From contig JADZFI010000081.1 of assembly GCA_020850025.1 (NCBI GenBank), positions 1-6,539 on the forward strand: a stretch of DNA of 6,539 nt. Reading direction: 5' to 3'. This document shows, in pieces, positions 1-6,528 of this stretch. A program made the translations under genes and the position numbers. How positions within the stretch are numbered: position 1 is the first letter of the stretch; every line of letters starts with the position of its first letter. The DNA comes from Saprospiraceae bacterium (GTDB lineage Bacteria > Bacteroidota > Bacteroidia > Chitinophagales > Saprospiraceae). Under the pieces are notes generated by a model, which saw nothing but the letters and a program-made list of their open reading frames with translations, was not told the DNA's origin and ran no database searches.

Positions 1-1292
1 GGTGTTTTTTTGCTGATGCGGAGCTGATACAGACTGTTTTCCAGGCCCTGGGCATCCACAGATTGCACATCATAATCGCTCGGATTATTGATCTGATAGC
101 CCACATAATCAATGTCAATATTCACCGAGCTGCTTTTTCCGAACTGCTGCGCCAGATTGATATTGCCTCCAAGAGAGCGACTGTGATTGGTTTCGCTGTT
201 GGGCATTTTCAATCGGGCATCGGTTTGTCCATTGGTGGCATACCTGACATGGTTGACGGCTTCCATGTACCAGTTGCGGTCGAAAAAAGTACCCAGAACC
301 CCCAGCACGGTCTTGGGTGAAAGCTGAAAATCTGCCCCGAGCCGCGCATTTTGGGTAGTGGTGGGTGTATGGGGCCGGTCGCTGTACGTATCGGTTTCCA
401 AAAACTGTTGGTTCTGCTGTACCACCCGGTAATTGGTAAACACCTGCGGGTTGAGGTCGAACACGTGCTCATACCCGGCGTACCAGCTGGCTTTCCGGCG
501 GTGGTAATTCAGGTAGCCGGTAGCGCCATACTTGGGGCCAAATCCATACCCTGCATTGGCGCTGTATCCGCCACTCAGGCCCTGGTCTTCATTCTTTTTA
601 AGCACGATGTTGATGATGCCGGCATTGCCGTCGGCGTCAAAATTGGCTGGAGGGGTGTGAATAAGCTCGATATGGTCAATGTTATCAGCACTCATACCGG
701 CCAGCATATCCACTACCGCCTCGGGAGGGAGCCTGGATATTTTCCCGTTGATCATTACAACTACGCCCTGTTTGCCGGCCAGGGAGATGGATTTGGTAAG
801 TGTATTCACCTGCACACCCGGCGAGCGTTGCAGCACCTGAAGGGCGTTTCCGCCGGCATTGGTAATGGTATTAGCCACATTGATCACCGTTCGGTCAATC
901 TTTTGCTCCAGAAAAGGGCGTTTGGCTACTATCGAAACCTCTTCCAGCATGGCCGACCGTTCCTGAAGCACCATAACCCCCAGCGCTACCTCGGAAGCGC
1001 CCTCCCGGACATCAAAGGCCGGCGAGTAGCTCTTTTCAAAACCAACCATGTAAAAGCCGAGCAGGTACCTGCCCGCAGGAAAGTCGCTGAACCGGAATTC
1101 CCCCTGGTCGCCGCTCAACAAACTGTACACCAGCGCACTGTCGGCGGCAGAAAGCAATAACACATTGGCGGCGGCAACGGGTTGTCCGCCGGTATCCTTC
1201 AAGGATCCGGACACCAGATTTTGCGCCTGTAATGGAATGGAAACGAGAGAAAGCACAAGCGCAAAGGCGCTTGCAAAGGAAAAGGATGGCAT
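1..1292 (-). CDS. TonB-dependent-receptor-like outer-membrane protein, N-terminal 430 residues (cut by window edge)
   Basis: This is the N-terminal part of an outer-membrane beta-barrel receptor of the Bacteroidota kind (carboxypeptidase-regulatory-like domain, plug, barrel; resembles the outer membrane beta-barrel family PF14905). Such proteins sit in the outer membrane and are thought to import or bind ligands using TonB energy; the substrate cannot be told. Residues 1-24 form a signal peptide (hydrophobic ALVLSLVSIPL, ending LQAQ) with an n-region unusually lacking Lys/Arg. Residues about 26-112 fit a carboxypeptidase-regulatory-like beta-sandwich (GEFRFSDFPAGRYLL). Residues about 118-233 are plug-like: KRPFLEQKIDRTVINV, LQVLQRSPGV, GKQGVVVMINGK and GNAGIINIVLKKN are family hallmarks. 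From about 236 alternating Gly/aromatic strands begin the barrel. The frame is open to base 1, so the stop lies outside the window. ATG at 1292 is the only ATG, GTG or TTG between the upstream in-frame TGA (1353-1355) and this point. No recognisable promoter was found close by. Confidence 0.93.
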   Translation of the reverse strand, partial: MPSFSFASAFALVLSLVSIPLQAQNLVSGSLKDTGGQPVAAANVLLLSAADSALVYSLLSGDQGEFRFSDFPAGRYLLGFYMVGFEKSYSPAFDVREGASEVALGVMVLQERSAMLEEVSIVAKRPFLEQKIDRTVINVANTITNAGGNALQVLQRSPGVQVNTLTKSISLAGKQGVVVMINGKISRLPPEAVVDMLAGMSADNIDHIELIHTPPANFDADGNAGIINIVLKKNEDQGLSGGYSANAGYGFGPKYGATGYLNYHRRKASWYAGYEHVFDLNPQVFTNYRVVQQNQQFLETDTYSDRPHTPTTTQNARLGADFQLSPKTVLGVLGTFFDRNWYMEAVNHVRYATNGQTDARLKMPNSETNHSRSLGGNINLAQQFGKSSSVNIDIDYVGYQINNPSDYDVQSVDAQGLENSLYQLRISKKT

Positions 1293-1406
1293 GGCGTAGA
1301 GGGTTTTAGTGGTATCTTTCCTAATTAATGGGGGAAAGTGGTGGAAAGGTAATCACACAAGGGCAAAAAATGAAAAAATAATGCTGAAACGTGTGATAAT
1401 TGAGGG

Positions 1407-1431
1407 ATTTACAAATGCTGGATTTGTAAAT
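1407..1431. repeat. Perfect A/T-rich palindrome, 10-bp arms, 5-nt loop
   Basis: ATTTACAAAT (1407-1416) and ATTTGTAAAT (1422-1431) are exact inverted copies around GCTGG. It lies 115 bp upstream of the receptor start and 160 bp downstream of the secreted-protein stop. It could be an operator for a dimeric regulator of the receptor gene or a transcript-end hairpin. A T-rich run follows in the minus direction only about 24 nt later, which is not the spacing of a classical terminator. Confidence 0.6.
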
Positions 1432-1468
1432 GTTGGGATGATGCAAATGCCGGGTGCTATAAACGTTG

Positions 1469-1518
1469 GGCCTCTTGCGAGGCCGGGAACCGGAATAGGG
1501 CGACCACGAGGGTCGCCC
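1469..1518. repeat. Pair of GC-rich hairpins, including a GGGCGACC palindrome
   Basis: Two hairpins sit 13 nt apart. The first has 6-bp arms GGCCTC/GAGGCC (1469-1474, 1479-1484) with loop TTGC. The second has perfect 8-bp arms GGGCGACC/GGTCGCCC (1498-1505, 1511-1518) with loop ACGAG. Neither is followed by a T-run on either strand, so an intrinsic terminator is not clear. The second resembles a short intergenic palindrome I remember from many environmental bacterial genomes, so it may be a dispersed REP-like element; that resemblance is from memory only. Confidence 0.6.
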
Positions 1519-1524
1519 CTACGT

Positions 1525-1587
1525 AAACCTTTCAAACCATTCAAACTATGGCGGCTGAACCCGCCGGTACATCAAACCTTTCAAACC
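1525..1587. repeat. 14-mer direct repeat flanking a small hairpin just past the secreted-protein gene
   Basis: AAACCTTTCAAACC occurs at 1525-1538 and 1574-1587, a period of 49 bp, with a partial copy TTCAAAC at 1540-1546. Between the copies is a hairpin with 5-bp arms GGCGG/CCGCC (1550-1554, 1561-1565). The outer copy ends 4 nt before the stop codon of the secreted-protein gene, so the unit would be in its 3' untranslated region. Confidence 0.5.
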
Positions 1588-1591
1588 CCTC

Positions 1592-4500
1592 CTACTCCCC
1601 CACCACCAACTTCCCAAACCGCATTTCCGTGCCGTTCTCCAGACGGTACGCATACACGCCTTTGCTCAGGCCCTGGAGCGTTATGCTGGTATTTTCCTCA
1701 ATACGGAACACGCGCACCTGGTTGCCTTTGGCGTCGAACAGGCGCAGGGTATGCCGGCCGGGGCCGGATACGGGTAGTTGGAGGGTGCCGCCTTCCGCCA
1801 CCGGATTGGGATAGGGCAATTGCACCGTGGTTTTGGAAGCAACCGGAAGTTCAGGTACTTCCGCAAAGGCAGGCTTAAAGGCCACCACACCTGGCAGTTC
1901 CAGCCAGTATTGTCCGCCCGATTTGAGTTGATTGTTGCTGGTGAAACCCAGCTTGGCCTGTGGGCCTTCGTTGAGCACATCGGCGGCATCAAGGTTTTGC
2001 CAGTTGGGACCATGCGCTACAGGGCCACGACGCCAGAGTTTGCACTCGGAGGCGGGTAAATCGGCGGGCATGGCGCCTATGCCGCTGAACCAGATTTCAG
2101 AAGGCGCCACAAAATTGGCATTGGAGCCGTAATTCTCCAGGATCCAGTATCCCTTGCTGGATGGATAAAGGCTGTTGGGCAGGGTATCCGGCGAAACCAC
2201 CAGTCGGGACACCACTACCTCTCCATTGGGATAGGCGCCCGAGGCAGGAAACACCAGGGTAAGCCCGGTGCCGTCGAACGTAAATCGTTTTTTGCCGCTC
2301 ACCACATCCAGGCGCTTGCTCACGCCTTTGCCCACAGGCGCTGTGGATTTTTCTCGTTTCACCGTCGGGCCCACCAGCGAGCCATGACGCACACTCACGC
2401 GGTCGAGCGCAGCGCCGGAGGCTTCGTTGAACTGATAATAACTCCACAAATCGGGATGTTCTTCAGGCGCCTTGGTGAGGTGCAGCAACTCACGGATCTC
2501 GGCCTGGCTCAATGCCCGGTTGAATACGCATACCTCGTCCAGCGAGCCTTTCACATAGCGCCCGCCCCAGCCCTTGTAGTTGCCTAAGCGATTGCCGGAA
2601 TCGAAATGGACGGGCTGCACGTTGAACGCGTGTTTGGACGCACGGCCATTTACATACAGGGTAATGCCGCTGGGCTCTACCACCATGGCCACGTGGCTCC
2701 ACTCGCCCGAAGGGGCAATCAGGCCGCTGTTCCACCACCAGGCGCCACCGGGCCAGTGGTAGCCCAGGGAATTATCGCCCGGACGGAAATTGAACCCCGC
2801 CGTTTCGCCGTCGTGCATAAAAATGGCGCTGTACTCCGGCTGAATGCCGTCCGGCTTGATCCAGGTAGAAATGGTCAGGGTGTTGGTGGTCAAACCAAGC
2901 GGCGGAGTAGCCATGTAATCGCCCACATCGTTGCCACCCAGGCGCACCGCAGAGCCGGGAATGGTATCTGCCCGGCAGGCATCGCCAATGGTAATATCGA
3001 GCGATTTGCTGTATTGTCCGTTCACGGTAAGGGTGGCCGTATAGGTGCCCGGTGCGCCAAATACCACTTTGGGATTTCGAACATTGGTGCTGCCGGACCA
3101 CACCGGGGCCGGACTGAAACTCCACTGCCAGCTCGCGCCGGTGTGGTTGAGCACGGAGTAATCGTCGAAGTAAATGGTATCCCGGGCGCACTGGGCGGCC
3201 AGGGTGCTGGCCATAGGCTGTACCACTACCGCGGAAGGCTCAAACAGTTCGGCTTCCCAAACCCCGAAGCCCCAGGTGCCGTTGCGAATCTTGCCGGTTT
3301 TGTAAAACGGCTTCAGTCGGTTGCACTCGGCCGACATAGGGAACCCCGTGGTGTAGGGCGCCCAGTCGGCCATGCTGTTGTTGCGGTAAAACACCACGCC
3401 GTTGCAGCCCAGGTAAATGCCTCCGTCGGTGCCGTACTGGGCCATGATGTTGCTGATGCGGAGGTTGTTCAGCGTTGCCGTGGTGAGGTTGATCCAGCTT
3501 TGGCCGCCATCCATGGTTTTATAGATCTTTTTACCGTTGGAACCGTAGGTGACCGCGGCCCACATCACGTTTTCATTTTCTGCGCTGAGCGCCAGTTTTA
3601 CGCGGTCGTTGTTGTTGGGCAGGGGCAGCGGCGTCACCTTGTTCCAGCTTTGGCCGCCATCGGTGGTTTTCCAGATGGAGTCGTCGGCGCCGTCCCACTG
3701 GGAGCAATAGATCACATGGGGGTTGGAGCGACTCACCTCGATGTCGTACACCCGGTTGTCGGCATTGCCCGGGAAGCTGTACAGGGCCGTGTAGGAGGTG
3801 CCTCCGTCCAGACTTTTCCAGATTTTATTTTCATTTCCGAGGTACACAATGTTCCAGCAGCGCGGGTCCCAGGCCATTTCCGAGTTGGCGTAATAGGCAT
3901 AACTCTCGTTGGGGAACAGCCCCACCGGAAAGGATTTGGCGCCGTTCAGGACTCCGCCCCGCAGCTCGTGCCCGCCGATGTCGGAATGGTACATTTTGCG
4001 GTTTTCGCCCGGATTTACGTAACCGGTGGGCGATTCAGCGCCGCCCATGCGGTAGAATTTTCCCTCCGGAAAACTCTCGTGCCAGGCCATGTTGCCGTTG
4101 TGATAACGTCCGCCCACGAGTACATCCTCGTTCCAGCCGCCGTCGAAACCCCACATATCGGAACCGGAAACGCCGTTCATGCGGGCCTCCATGCTTTGCC
4201 CGAAGTTGTTGGAGTAATTGATACCGCCATCGCTGGTGATCCAGAGGTCATTGCCGAGGGCTGCCAGCGCCTGAATATCCGGGTGACTCCAGCTCAGTCC
4301 GCCCACGTAGCCGCCCAGTGGTTCCCAGGTTTGGCCGGCATTGCTGCTTTTGAACCAGGAGCAGCCGCCGGCGATCAGTTCGTTTTCGTTGTTGGGGTTC
4401 ACCACAATGGCCATATCGTAAAAGCCCTGCGTAAACCAGTCTACCCCGTTGGCATCCATAAGATTGGTATGCGTATGAATGGAATAAGGCTGCCCGATGG

Positions 4501-5599
4501 CATTGGCGGGGTTGGTATTGCTCCAGCTGCCCCCGCTGTTGTTGCTCCGGAACACTCCGATGTAGCCGCCAAGGTTGCCGCCTTCGCCGCACAGATAGGC
4601 GTACACCCGGGAAGGATTGGAGGGGCATACGGCAATCATGCCGCCGGTAACGGACATCCCCGCAGCGGGGGTCCACCAGCCGGTATTGGAGTTGTTGAAA
4701 GTAGCGCCGCCGTCGGTGGAAACCCGGAAATCCGAGCCGGAGCCGCTTTTCCGAATGGCGAAAACGGTGAGCGGGTCGTTGGGTTTGAATTCCACAGCCC
4801 AGGTTTGCTGGGTATGCAGTTTGGTCCAGTTGGCGCCGCCATTGGTGGTACGCAGTAGACCCTGATCGCAGGCGGCGAGCACTACCTCCGGCTGATCAGC
4901 TTTGATGGCAATGTCGTTGGTCCAGAGGTTGTTTTCGCTGTAAACGGTGGTCCAGCTAAGGCCGCCATCGGTGGTTTTAATGATCTTACCGCCGGTTCCG
5001 GCGTACACGATATCCGGGTTAGTGGGGTGGATTTTTACCGCTCCGAAAGAACTGTGAGAAATATTCAGGGTAAGTAGCGTCCAGTTCAGACCTTTGTCTG
5101 TCGTTTTCCAAAGACCGCCGGTTTCGCCGCCGGCGTAGAGGATGTTGGGGTTGGAGAGGGATATGTCGATGCTGTAGATATTGGTTTGCCAGGTTACTTC
5201 AGTGAGTCCGTTGGTGTCGAAAGTTTGTTTAGGGCCCACGAAACGCCATCCCGCCTGTGTTCCGCGTTGTGCGGAAGCCTGGCGCAGGGCGCGCAAGGTT
5301 TTTTCCTGCAATTCCTGCTCTTCCAGAGTGGGTTCCAGGATGAAGCCATCCGGTTGGACGAATGGTCGTGCCCAGTGCATCCAGTGTTTGAAATACTGTG
5401 TGTAGGCATTTTTGACAAACGGGTGCTCCTCGTAGTAGGCTGCATAGGCCTTTTGTACCTCGTAGGCATTGGGATTGGCCTCCACGAGCATTTGCATCCA
5501 GTTGGGCGCATCAGGTGTTACGAAGGGCAGCGACGGTTTTTGCTGGGCAAAAAGCATTAAGGGCAGGCAGACAAGCAGGAGAACGGCGATATGTTTCAT
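1592..5599 (-). CDS. Large T9SS-secreted protein with VPS10/BNR-like beta-propeller repeats, PKD, LamG-like and C-terminal sorting domains
   Basis: A complete 1335-residue protein, probably exported by the type IX secretion system and attached to the cell surface or released; binding or enzymatic activity is unknown. Residues 1-20 are a signal peptide (MKHIAVLLLVCLPLMLFAQ). Residues about 25-120 are a Trp/Tyr-rich helical leader region that I recall from related Bacteroidota proteins, followed by WRFVGPKQT. Asp-box motifs of the form T-x-D-x-G-x-x-W/F/Y occur near residues 165, 208, 250, 293, 351, 417, 454, 595, 644 and 694 and suggest one or two sortilin/GH74-like propellers. A PKD-like domain (GTYTATLTV) spans about 795-870, a LamG-like domain (LTISTWIKPDG, GSLDEVCVFNRALS) about 880-1041, and an unassigned beta-rich region about 1042-1256. 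The last 79 residues are a T9SS type A sorting domain (PYPNP, GLSKGVYAYRL). The reading frame extends six codons upstream to a TTG at 5617, but ATG 5599 gives a proper signal peptide and follows the promoter. No catalytic residues could be assigned. Confidence 0.93.
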   Translation of the reverse strand: MKHIAVLLLVCLPLMLFAQQKPSLPFVTPDAPNWMQMLVEANPNAYEVQKAYAAYYEEHPFVKNAYTQYFKHWMHWARPFVQPDGFILEPTLEEQELQEKTLRALRQASAQRGTQAGWRFVGPKQTFDTNGLTEVTWQTNIYSIDISLSNPNILYAGGETGGLWKTTDKGLNWTLLTLNISHSSFGAVKIHPTNPDIVYAGTGGKIIKTTDGGLSWTTVYSENNLWTNDIAIKADQPEVVLAACDQGLLRTTNGGANWTKLHTQQTWAVEFKPNDPLTVFAIRKSGSGSDFRVSTDGGATFNNSNTGWWTPAAGMSVTGGMIAVCPSNPSRVYAYLCGEGGNLGGYIGVFRSNNSGGSWSNTNPANAIGQPYSIHTHTNLMDANGVDWFTQGFYDMAIVVNPNNENELIAGGCSWFKSSNAGQTWEPLGGYVGGLSWSHPDIQALAALGNDLWITSDGGINYSNNFGQSMEARMNGVSGSDMWGFDGGWNEDVLVGGRYHNGNMAWHESFPEGKFYRMGGAESPTGYVNPGENRKMYHSDIGGHELRGGVLNGAKSFPVGLFPNESYAYYANSEMAWDPRCWNIVYLGNENKIWKSLDGGTSYTALYSFPGNADNRVYDIEVSRSNPHVIYCSQWDGADDSIWKTTDGGQSWNKVTPLPLPNNNDRVKLALSAENENVMWAAVTYGSNGKKIYKTMDGGQSWINLTTATLNNLRISNIMAQYGTDGGIYLGCNGVVFYRNNSMADWAPYTTGFPMSAECNRLKPFYKTGKIRNGTWGFGVWEAELFEPSAVVVQPMASTLAAQCARDTIYFDDYSVLNHTGASWQWSFSPAPVWSGSTNVRNPKVVFGAPGTYTATLTVNGQYSKSLDITIGDACRADTIPGSAVRLGGNDVGDYMATPPLGLTTNTLTISTWIKPDGIQPEYSAIFMHDGETAGFNFRPGDNSLGYHWPGGAWWWNSGLIAPSGEWSHVAMVVEPSGITLYVNGRASKHAFNVQPVHFDSGNRLGNYKGWGGRYVKGSLDEVCVFNRALSQAEIRELLHLTKAPEEHPDLWSYYQFNEASGAALDRVSVRHGSLVGPTVKREKSTAPVGKGVSKRLDVVSGKKRFTFDGTGLTLVFPASGAYPNGEVVVSRLVVSPDTLPNSLYPSSKGYWILENYGSNANFVAPSEIWFSGIGAMPADLPASECKLWRRGPVAHGPNWQNLDAADVLNEGPQAKLGFTSNNQLKSGGQYWLELPGVVAFKPAFAEVPELPVASKTTVQLPYPNPVAEGGTLQLPVSGPGRHTLRLFDAKGNQVRVFRIEENTSITLQGLSKGVYAYRLENGTEMRFGKLVVGE
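3494..3670. repeat. Near-identical DNA copies encoding adjacent Asp-box motifs
   Basis: The 18-mer CCAGCTTTGGCCGCCATC occurs at 3494-3511 and 3644-3661, a period of 150 bp (50 codons). Each encodes the DGGQSW part of an Asp-box. A related exact 18-mer, GCCGCCATCGGTGGTTTT, is shared between 3653-3670 and 4961-4978. Protein repeats this old usually diverge at the nucleotide level, so this identity suggests recent duplication or gene conversion, or strong codon preference. Confidence 0.6.
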
Positions 5600-5604
5600 A
5601 CTCG

Positions 5605-5634
5605 CAAATATAAACAAGCATCATGTTCATCAAA
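5605..5634 (-). promoter_or_regulatory. Bacteroidota-type -33/-7 promoter of the large secreted-protein gene
   Basis: Read on the minus strand, TTTG (5634-5631) is followed after 18 nt by TATATTTG (5612-5605), which fits the Bacteroidota vegetative consensus TTTG, 17-23 nt, TAnnTTTG exactly at the conserved positions. The -7 box ends 5 nt before the ATG at 5599, so transcription would start at about the start codon. The -33 box lies inside the first codons of the divergent GyrI-like gene, so its sequence is constrained by both genes. The motif match is seen directly; promoter activity is inferred. Confidence 0.65.
5606..5617 (+). promoter_or_regulatory. A-rich translation-start leader of the GyrI-like gene
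   Basis: The bases AAATATAAACAA lie 5-16 nt upstream of the ATG at 5623. There is no Shine-Dalgarno sequence. Bacteroidota commonly start genes behind A-rich leaders of this kind, which supports the chosen start. The same bases carry, on the other strand, most of the -7 box of the divergent gene. No convincing promoter for the GyrI-like gene itself is visible; the nearest resemblance, TATGTTTC at 5590-5597, lacks the final G and has no -33 partner. Confidence 0.4.
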
Positions 5635-6096
5635 CACACTACCGCCAGAACCTTCGTGGGGGTACACCAGTCCATGAGTCTGGTTGACAATAAAACGGCC
5701 GATTTATGGCGTCAGTTCATGCCTCGAAGGGGCGAGATTGCCGATCGGGTTGGCACTGAGCTGTATTCGCTTCAGGTGTATCCGGAGGGGTATTATCAGC
5801 GATTTAACCCGGCTACGACCTTCCAAAAATGGGCCCTGGCAGAAGTGGAGGCCGGCGCCCTGCCTCCGGAGGGAATGGAGTTGTTTCAGCTCCCGGAAGG
5901 CGATTATGTGGTGTTTATCCACAAAGGAGATGTTGCGGCTTTTGTAGCCAAATTGCAATATGTACTCCAGGAGTGGATACCGGCAAACGGACTGCAGTTG
6001 GACGAGCGGCCGCATTTTGAGGTGCTGGGAGAAAAATACCGGAATGGTGATCCGGAGTCGGAAGAGGAGGTGTGGGTGCCGGTGCGGAAGATGTGA
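5623..6096 (+). CDS. Stand-alone GyrI-like / AraC effector-binding domain protein
   Basis: A 157-residue protein made up of one GyrI-like small-molecule (effector) binding domain, the fold found at the C-terminus of AraC- and MerR-type regulators such as Rob and BmrR. It has no helix-turn-helix, signal peptide or membrane segment, so it is a cytoplasmic ligand-binding protein and not itself an evident DNA binder. Visible family features are the opening TARTFVGVHQSMSL, then ADLWRQFMPRRGEI, FQKWALAEVEAG, the LPEGDYVVFIHKG turn, and the C-terminal signature RPHFEVLGEKYRNGDP followed by SEEEVWVPV. Length is normal for the stand-alone form. ATG 5623 is chosen because the family's first beta-strand begins within a few residues of it; the next Met (codon 18) would remove that strand. 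The gene is divergent from the large secreted-protein gene with 23 bases between start codons. The ligand is unknown, and a role in controlling the neighbour is only a guess. Confidence 0.93.
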   Translation: MFIKHTTARTFVGVHQSMSLVDNKTADLWRQFMPRRGEIADRVGTELYSLQVYPEGYYQRFNPATTFQKWALAEVEAGALPPEGMELFQLPEGDYVVFIHKGDVAAFVAKLQYVLQEWIPANGLQLDERPHFEVLGEKYRNGDPESEEEVWVPVRKM

Positions 6097-6098
6097 CG

Positions 6099-6161
6099 AT
6101 GGATTTTTGGATATTGGACGATGGACTGTTGGACAATGGATTTTTGGATCACACTACTGGA
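6099..6161. repeat. Degenerate TGGA tandem repeat, about 7-8 bp period
   Basis: TGGA occurs eight times in 62 bp (starting at 6100, 6108, 6115, 6122, 6130, 6137, 6145 and 6158), with spacings of 7 or 8 until the last. The 14-mer ATGGATTTTTGGAT is present twice exactly (6099-6112, 6136-6149). The array begins only 3 nt after the GyrI-like stop codon. Confidence 0.65.
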
Positions 6162-6343
6162 CAGGTTGGTTTCAGACCTGTAGTGCTACCAAAAACCTTA
6201 CGGTATATACACAGTTCAATCGCTTGTAATCTCCTGATTCAGTCCACCATGGCATCTAACATCTTGTAACCCCCGAACTTCAGTCCTCCCGATTACCCAC
6301 AAAATGAGCCTGAGTATGGTAGTTTAGAATTTTTGTTATCCCA

Positions 6344-6423
6344 GGCGCAGCGCCCCGGGGGGCGTAGCCCCTCAACGTTGGGAGCTCAGGCGACCGGACG
6401 AAATCCCCCTGCCGCATCGCGGC
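6344..6423. repeat. Cluster of compact GC-rich hairpins, probable dispersed intergenic element
   Basis: Three small hairpins lie in 80 bp: GGCG/CGCC around CAG (6344-6354), GGGGC/GCCCC around GTA (6359-6371), and GCCGC/GCGGC around ATC (6411-6423). The composition shifts abruptly from A/T-rich (6300-6340) to G/C-rich here. Together with the inverted repeat at 6491-6528 this may be one dispersed element of about 200 bp; that is inference, since only one copy is in view. Confidence 0.45.
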
Positions 6424-6490
6424 ATAACGACGGTGGAATGAGTGGCTAATGCTGGCGTGTAGTTTGGCATTGGTACATTTGCCCGGCATT

Positions 6491-6528
6491 GTTACTTTTC
6501 TTTTTGCTTGCCCAAAAAGAAAAGTAAC
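6491..6528. repeat. Perfect inverted repeat, 16-bp arms and 6-nt loop
   Basis: GTTACTTTTCTTTTTG (6491-6506) and CAAAAAGAAAAGTAAC (6513-6528) are exact inverted copies around CTTGCC. One arm is pyrimidine-rich and the other purine-rich. A partial echo, CAAAAGAAAAA, follows at 6529-6539 and runs to the window edge. I recall similar sequences scattered between genes in Bacteroidota genomes. It could act as a transcript-end hairpin or be part of a mobile repeat; no transposase or target duplication is visible. Confidence 0.75.

Larger units (their letters stand above)
1293..1591. other. 299-bp intergenic spacer between the secreted-protein gene and the receptor gene
   Basis: No credible gene lies here. 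The part next to the receptor start (about 1350-1400) is A/T-rich, with a run of A's on the plus strand at 1365-1379. The part next to the secreted-protein stop holds several hairpins and a repeated 14-mer, listed separately. A 7-bp inverted pair (ATCACAC 1352-1358, GTGTGAT 1391-1397) flanks the A-rich stretch. The spacer should contain the secreted-protein gene's terminator and the receptor's promoter, but neither can be pinned down. Confidence 0.6.

Noticed and set aside
351..1160. 269-codon open frame on the plus strand
   Set aside because: It is antisense to the receptor, whose plug-domain motifs are unmistakable; the product shows no motif of its own.
1344..1351. TACCTTTC on the minus strand as a -7 box for the receptor gene
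   Set aside because: The last base differs from TAnnTTTG and the nearest TTTG upstream is only 12 nt away, too close for a -33 box.
1309..1878. 189-codon open frame on the plus strand across the spacer and the 3' end of the secreted-protein gene
   Set aside because: It runs through the hairpins and direct repeats and then antisense to the sorting domain. The Pro/Thr-rich product follows from the repeats.
2606..4858. 750-codon open frame on the plus strand, antisense to the secreted-protein gene
   Set aside because: The opposite strand has clear domains, a signal peptide and a sorting domain. The antisense product is rich in Gly, Ala, Val and His with no recognisable motif, as expected for the shadow of a GC-rich repeat gene.
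5600..5617. Upstream TTG start for the secreted protein (adds MFIFAS)
   Set aside because: It would put six extra residues before a well-formed signal peptide, and most of the added codons fall within the -7 promoter box.
6474..6481. TACATTTG on the plus strand as a -7 box
   Set aside because: It matches TAnnTTTG, but no TTG lies 17-23 nt upstream and no gene start follows within the window.
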